Positions 62,651 through 64,000 of a stretch of DNA of 64,000 bases are shown piece by piece; positions within the stretch are counted from its first letter, which is position 1; every line of letters begins with the position of its first letter. Under the pieces are notes generated by a model. That model did no database searches. It was given only the letters and a program-made list of their open reading frames with translations, and had not been told where the DNA came from. This stretch comes from DASQPR01 sp963797675 (GTDB lineage: Bacteria > Actinomycetota > Actinomycetes > Mycobacteriales > Micromonosporaceae), in the NCBI GenBank assembly GCA_963797675.1, contig CAWCQQ010000002.1:930001-994000 (forward strand). Direction: 5' to 3'. The translations under genes were made by a program, and so were the position numbers.

Positions 62651-64000
62651 TTATGAGTCGATCAGGGCGGTCACGTTGAGCACGGCTGCCGCCAGGTTCG
62701 GTGCATCCAGCGCCTGGTCGGTCAGGATCGCGCCCCGAGCGCCGTGCGGCAGGAACGTCTGCGGCAGAGCCATCGAGTGCACCGGCGTCGGGATGCCGGC
62801 CGCGCGTACCGCCCGGGCATATGCGTCGCCGTATCCGCCGTGTACGCCGCCGTCCTCCACCGTGATCACGTGGCGGAACGACGCGGCGGCTCGGATCAAC
62901 TCCTCGTCGATCGGATACAACCATCGCGGATCCACGACCGTCGCGGAGATCCGCGCGTCGGAGAGCTGGTCGGCGGCGGCCAGTGCCGGCCCGGCCATCG
63001 CTCCGATCGCGATGATCAGCACATCCGCGGAGGCGTCTGCCGAGCTGCCGGGCGCGGTTTCGGCGCGCAGGATGTCGGCCGTGCCGATGTGCCCGACCGC
63101 CGCAAGAGGAAGGGCGGCGTCGGCCTTCGGGAACCGGATCGCGGTCGGACCATCCGTCCAGGCGACGGCTTCGCGCAGCTGGCCGCGGAGTTGCGATCCG
63201 TCGCGCGGCGCCGCCACCCGCATACCCGGCACGGTCCCGAGCAGCGTCAGATCCCACATGCCGTGATGCGAGGGCCCGTCACTGCCGGTGATACCGGCCC
63301 GGTCGAGGACGAACGTGACCGGCAGACGATGCAGCGCCACATCCATCATGACCTGGTCGAATGCGCGGTTGAGGAACGTTGCGTAGACGCAGACGACCGG
63401 ATGCAGGCCGCCCATCGCGAGCCCGGCCGCCGACGTAACGGCATGCTGCTCGGCGATGCCGACGTCGAACGTACGGTCGGGGTAGGCGTCCGCGAAACGC
63501 TGCAGGCCGGTCGGGCCGAGCATCGCGGCACTCAGCACGACGACATCCGGCCGCTCGGCACCGATCGCCAGCATCTCGGCACCGAACACGTCGGTCCAGG
63601 TCTGCCGCGCGGCCCCGCCGACCGGGGAGATCGAGTGCATCTTCTCGGCCTCGTCCGAGACGGCTGGGGCGTACCCCCTGCCCTTCTGGGTTATGCAGTG
63701 CACGACCGTCGGCATGCGTAGATCGCGTGCCTTGTGCAGCGCGGCCTCGACCGCCGCGACATCGTGGCCGTCGACCGGCCCGAGGTACGCCAGCCCGAGC
63801 TGCTCGAAGAGCGAACCGGATGCGCCGGCTCGCAGCGCGGCGAGGTGAGCGCTGAGGGCACCGGCGGTCGGCGCGTACGAGCGGCCGTTGTCGTTCAGCA
63901 CGATGACCACCGGCCGGTGCGGCGCGGCGGCGATGTTGTTGAGCGCCTCCCAGCACATGCCGCCGGTCAGCGCGCCGTCACCGACGACGGCGACCGCGCA
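62651..64000 (-). CDS. dxs: 1-deoxy-D-xylulose-5-phosphate synthase, 3' part (5' end outside window)
   Basis: Joins pyruvate and glyceraldehyde 3-phosphate with thiamine diphosphate, first step of the MEP isoprenoid pathway. The 450 codons in the window begin inside the TPP-binding motif (VGDGALTGG) and include GHD, the transketolase-like IAEQHAVTSAAGLA, the pyrimidine-binding DRAGITGSDGPSHHG and the C-terminal IAIGAMAGPAL. The pathway link to the cytidylyltransferase at 8437 is only apparent; that gene sits in a different context. Confidence 0.95.
   Translation of the reverse strand, partial: CAVAVVGDGALTGGMCWEALNNIAAAPHRPVVIVLNDNGRSYAPTAGALSAHLAALRAGASGSLFEQLGLAYLGPVDGHDVAAVEAALHKARDLRMPTVVHCITQKGRGYAPAVSDEAEKMHSISPVGGAARQTWTDVFGAEMLAIGAERPDVVVLSAAMLGPTGLQRFADAYPDRTFDVGIAEQHAVTSAAGLAMGGLHPVVCVYATFLNRAFDQVMMDVALHRLPVTFVLDRAGITGSDGPSHHGMWDLTLLGTVPGMRVAAPRDGSQLRGQLREAVAWTDGPTAIRFPKADAALPLAAVGHIGTADILRAETAPGSSADASADVLIIAIGAMAGPALAAADQLSDARISATVVDPRWLYPIDEELIRAAASFRHVITVEDGGVHGGYGDAYARAVRAAGIPTPVHSMALPQTFLPHGARGAILTDQALDAPNLAAAVLNVTALIDS

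Noticed and set aside
1..64000. CRISPR arrays, tRNA or rRNA genes, insertion sequences, integrases
   Set aside because: No regularly spaced repeats with unique spacers, no cloverleaf with CCA-end context, no rRNA stretches and no transposase or integrase motifs were seen. The tandem repeats found are short and coding or at a gene end.

Overview
The window is high-GC DNA from an actinobacterium (Actinomycetota). Evidence: codon use with near-saturated third-position G/C, many GTG/TTG starts, a PknG-type kinase operon, F420-type enzymes (a deazaflavin-dependent nitroreductase-like protein and a luciferase-like oxidoreductase remnant), a flavin-dependent thymidylate synthase (ThyX) and an EACC1-type caspase. 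I cannot name a genus. I saw no rRNA, tRNA, CRISPR array, insertion sequence or prophage.

1-9.8 kb: the tail of an HtrA-like PDZ protease, a strong terminator, glpK, two membrane proteins (one an EamA transporter), a CocE/NonD hydrolase, a secreted protein, an ABC-2 exporter pair, and a cytidylyltransferase plus short-chain reductase pair that looks like a split CDP-ribitol synthesis module. 9.9-22.4 kb: a proline-rich membrane protein, an ArsR-MFS pair, then a seven-gene minus-strand operon read glnX - glnH - coiled-coil protein - pknG - PP2C phosphatase - VWA protein - zinc-ribbon/FHA protein. This is an expanded form of the mycobacterial amino-acid-sensing GlnX/GlnH/PknG module. 22.3-37 kb: an MFS transporter, a glycan cluster (GT28-like glycosyltransferase, polysaccharide deacetylase, galE), a BlaI/M56 repressor-protease pair, a winged-helix AlkZ-like protein, a long SDR with a zinc ribbon, a flippase-like membrane protein, an NfeD-like/flotillin pair, a DDN-like protein, rnhA, a GNAT, a GIY-YIG nuclease and a VOC protein. 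37-39.5 kb: a DHA2 drug exporter with a divergent TetR repressor.

40.2-51.1 kb is unusual. A very large secreted GH87-type alpha-1,3-glucanase, an acyl-CoA dehydrogenase, remnants of an amidase and of an F420-dependent oxidoreductase, a TetR regulator, an acetyl-CoA acetyltransferase and a GAPDH are all broken by many single-base indels, mostly one extra C or G, while the protein sense between them is perfectly kept. The genes on both sides are almost all intact. This pattern fits a low-quality stretch of sequence better than seven simultaneous pseudogenes, except for the amidase/oxidoreductase pair (46.6-48.0 kb), which also looks truly eroded. A few isolated single-base frameshifts occur elsewhere (near 5.69, 10.88, 15.85, 16.0 and 16.53 kb).

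51.2-64 kb: an Old Yellow Enzyme, a lipoprotein with two copies of a C/FIGR/YIVEYW module, a large EACC1-caspase with an EF-hand-like loop and a multi-pass membrane C-terminus, a FUSC-family transporter, a membrane protein, thyX, a GrpB-like protein, a Cof-type HAD phosphatase, an RDD protein, a small unknown protein and the 3' part of dxs. The caspase/lipoprotein pair and the expanded PknG operon are the most interesting systems.
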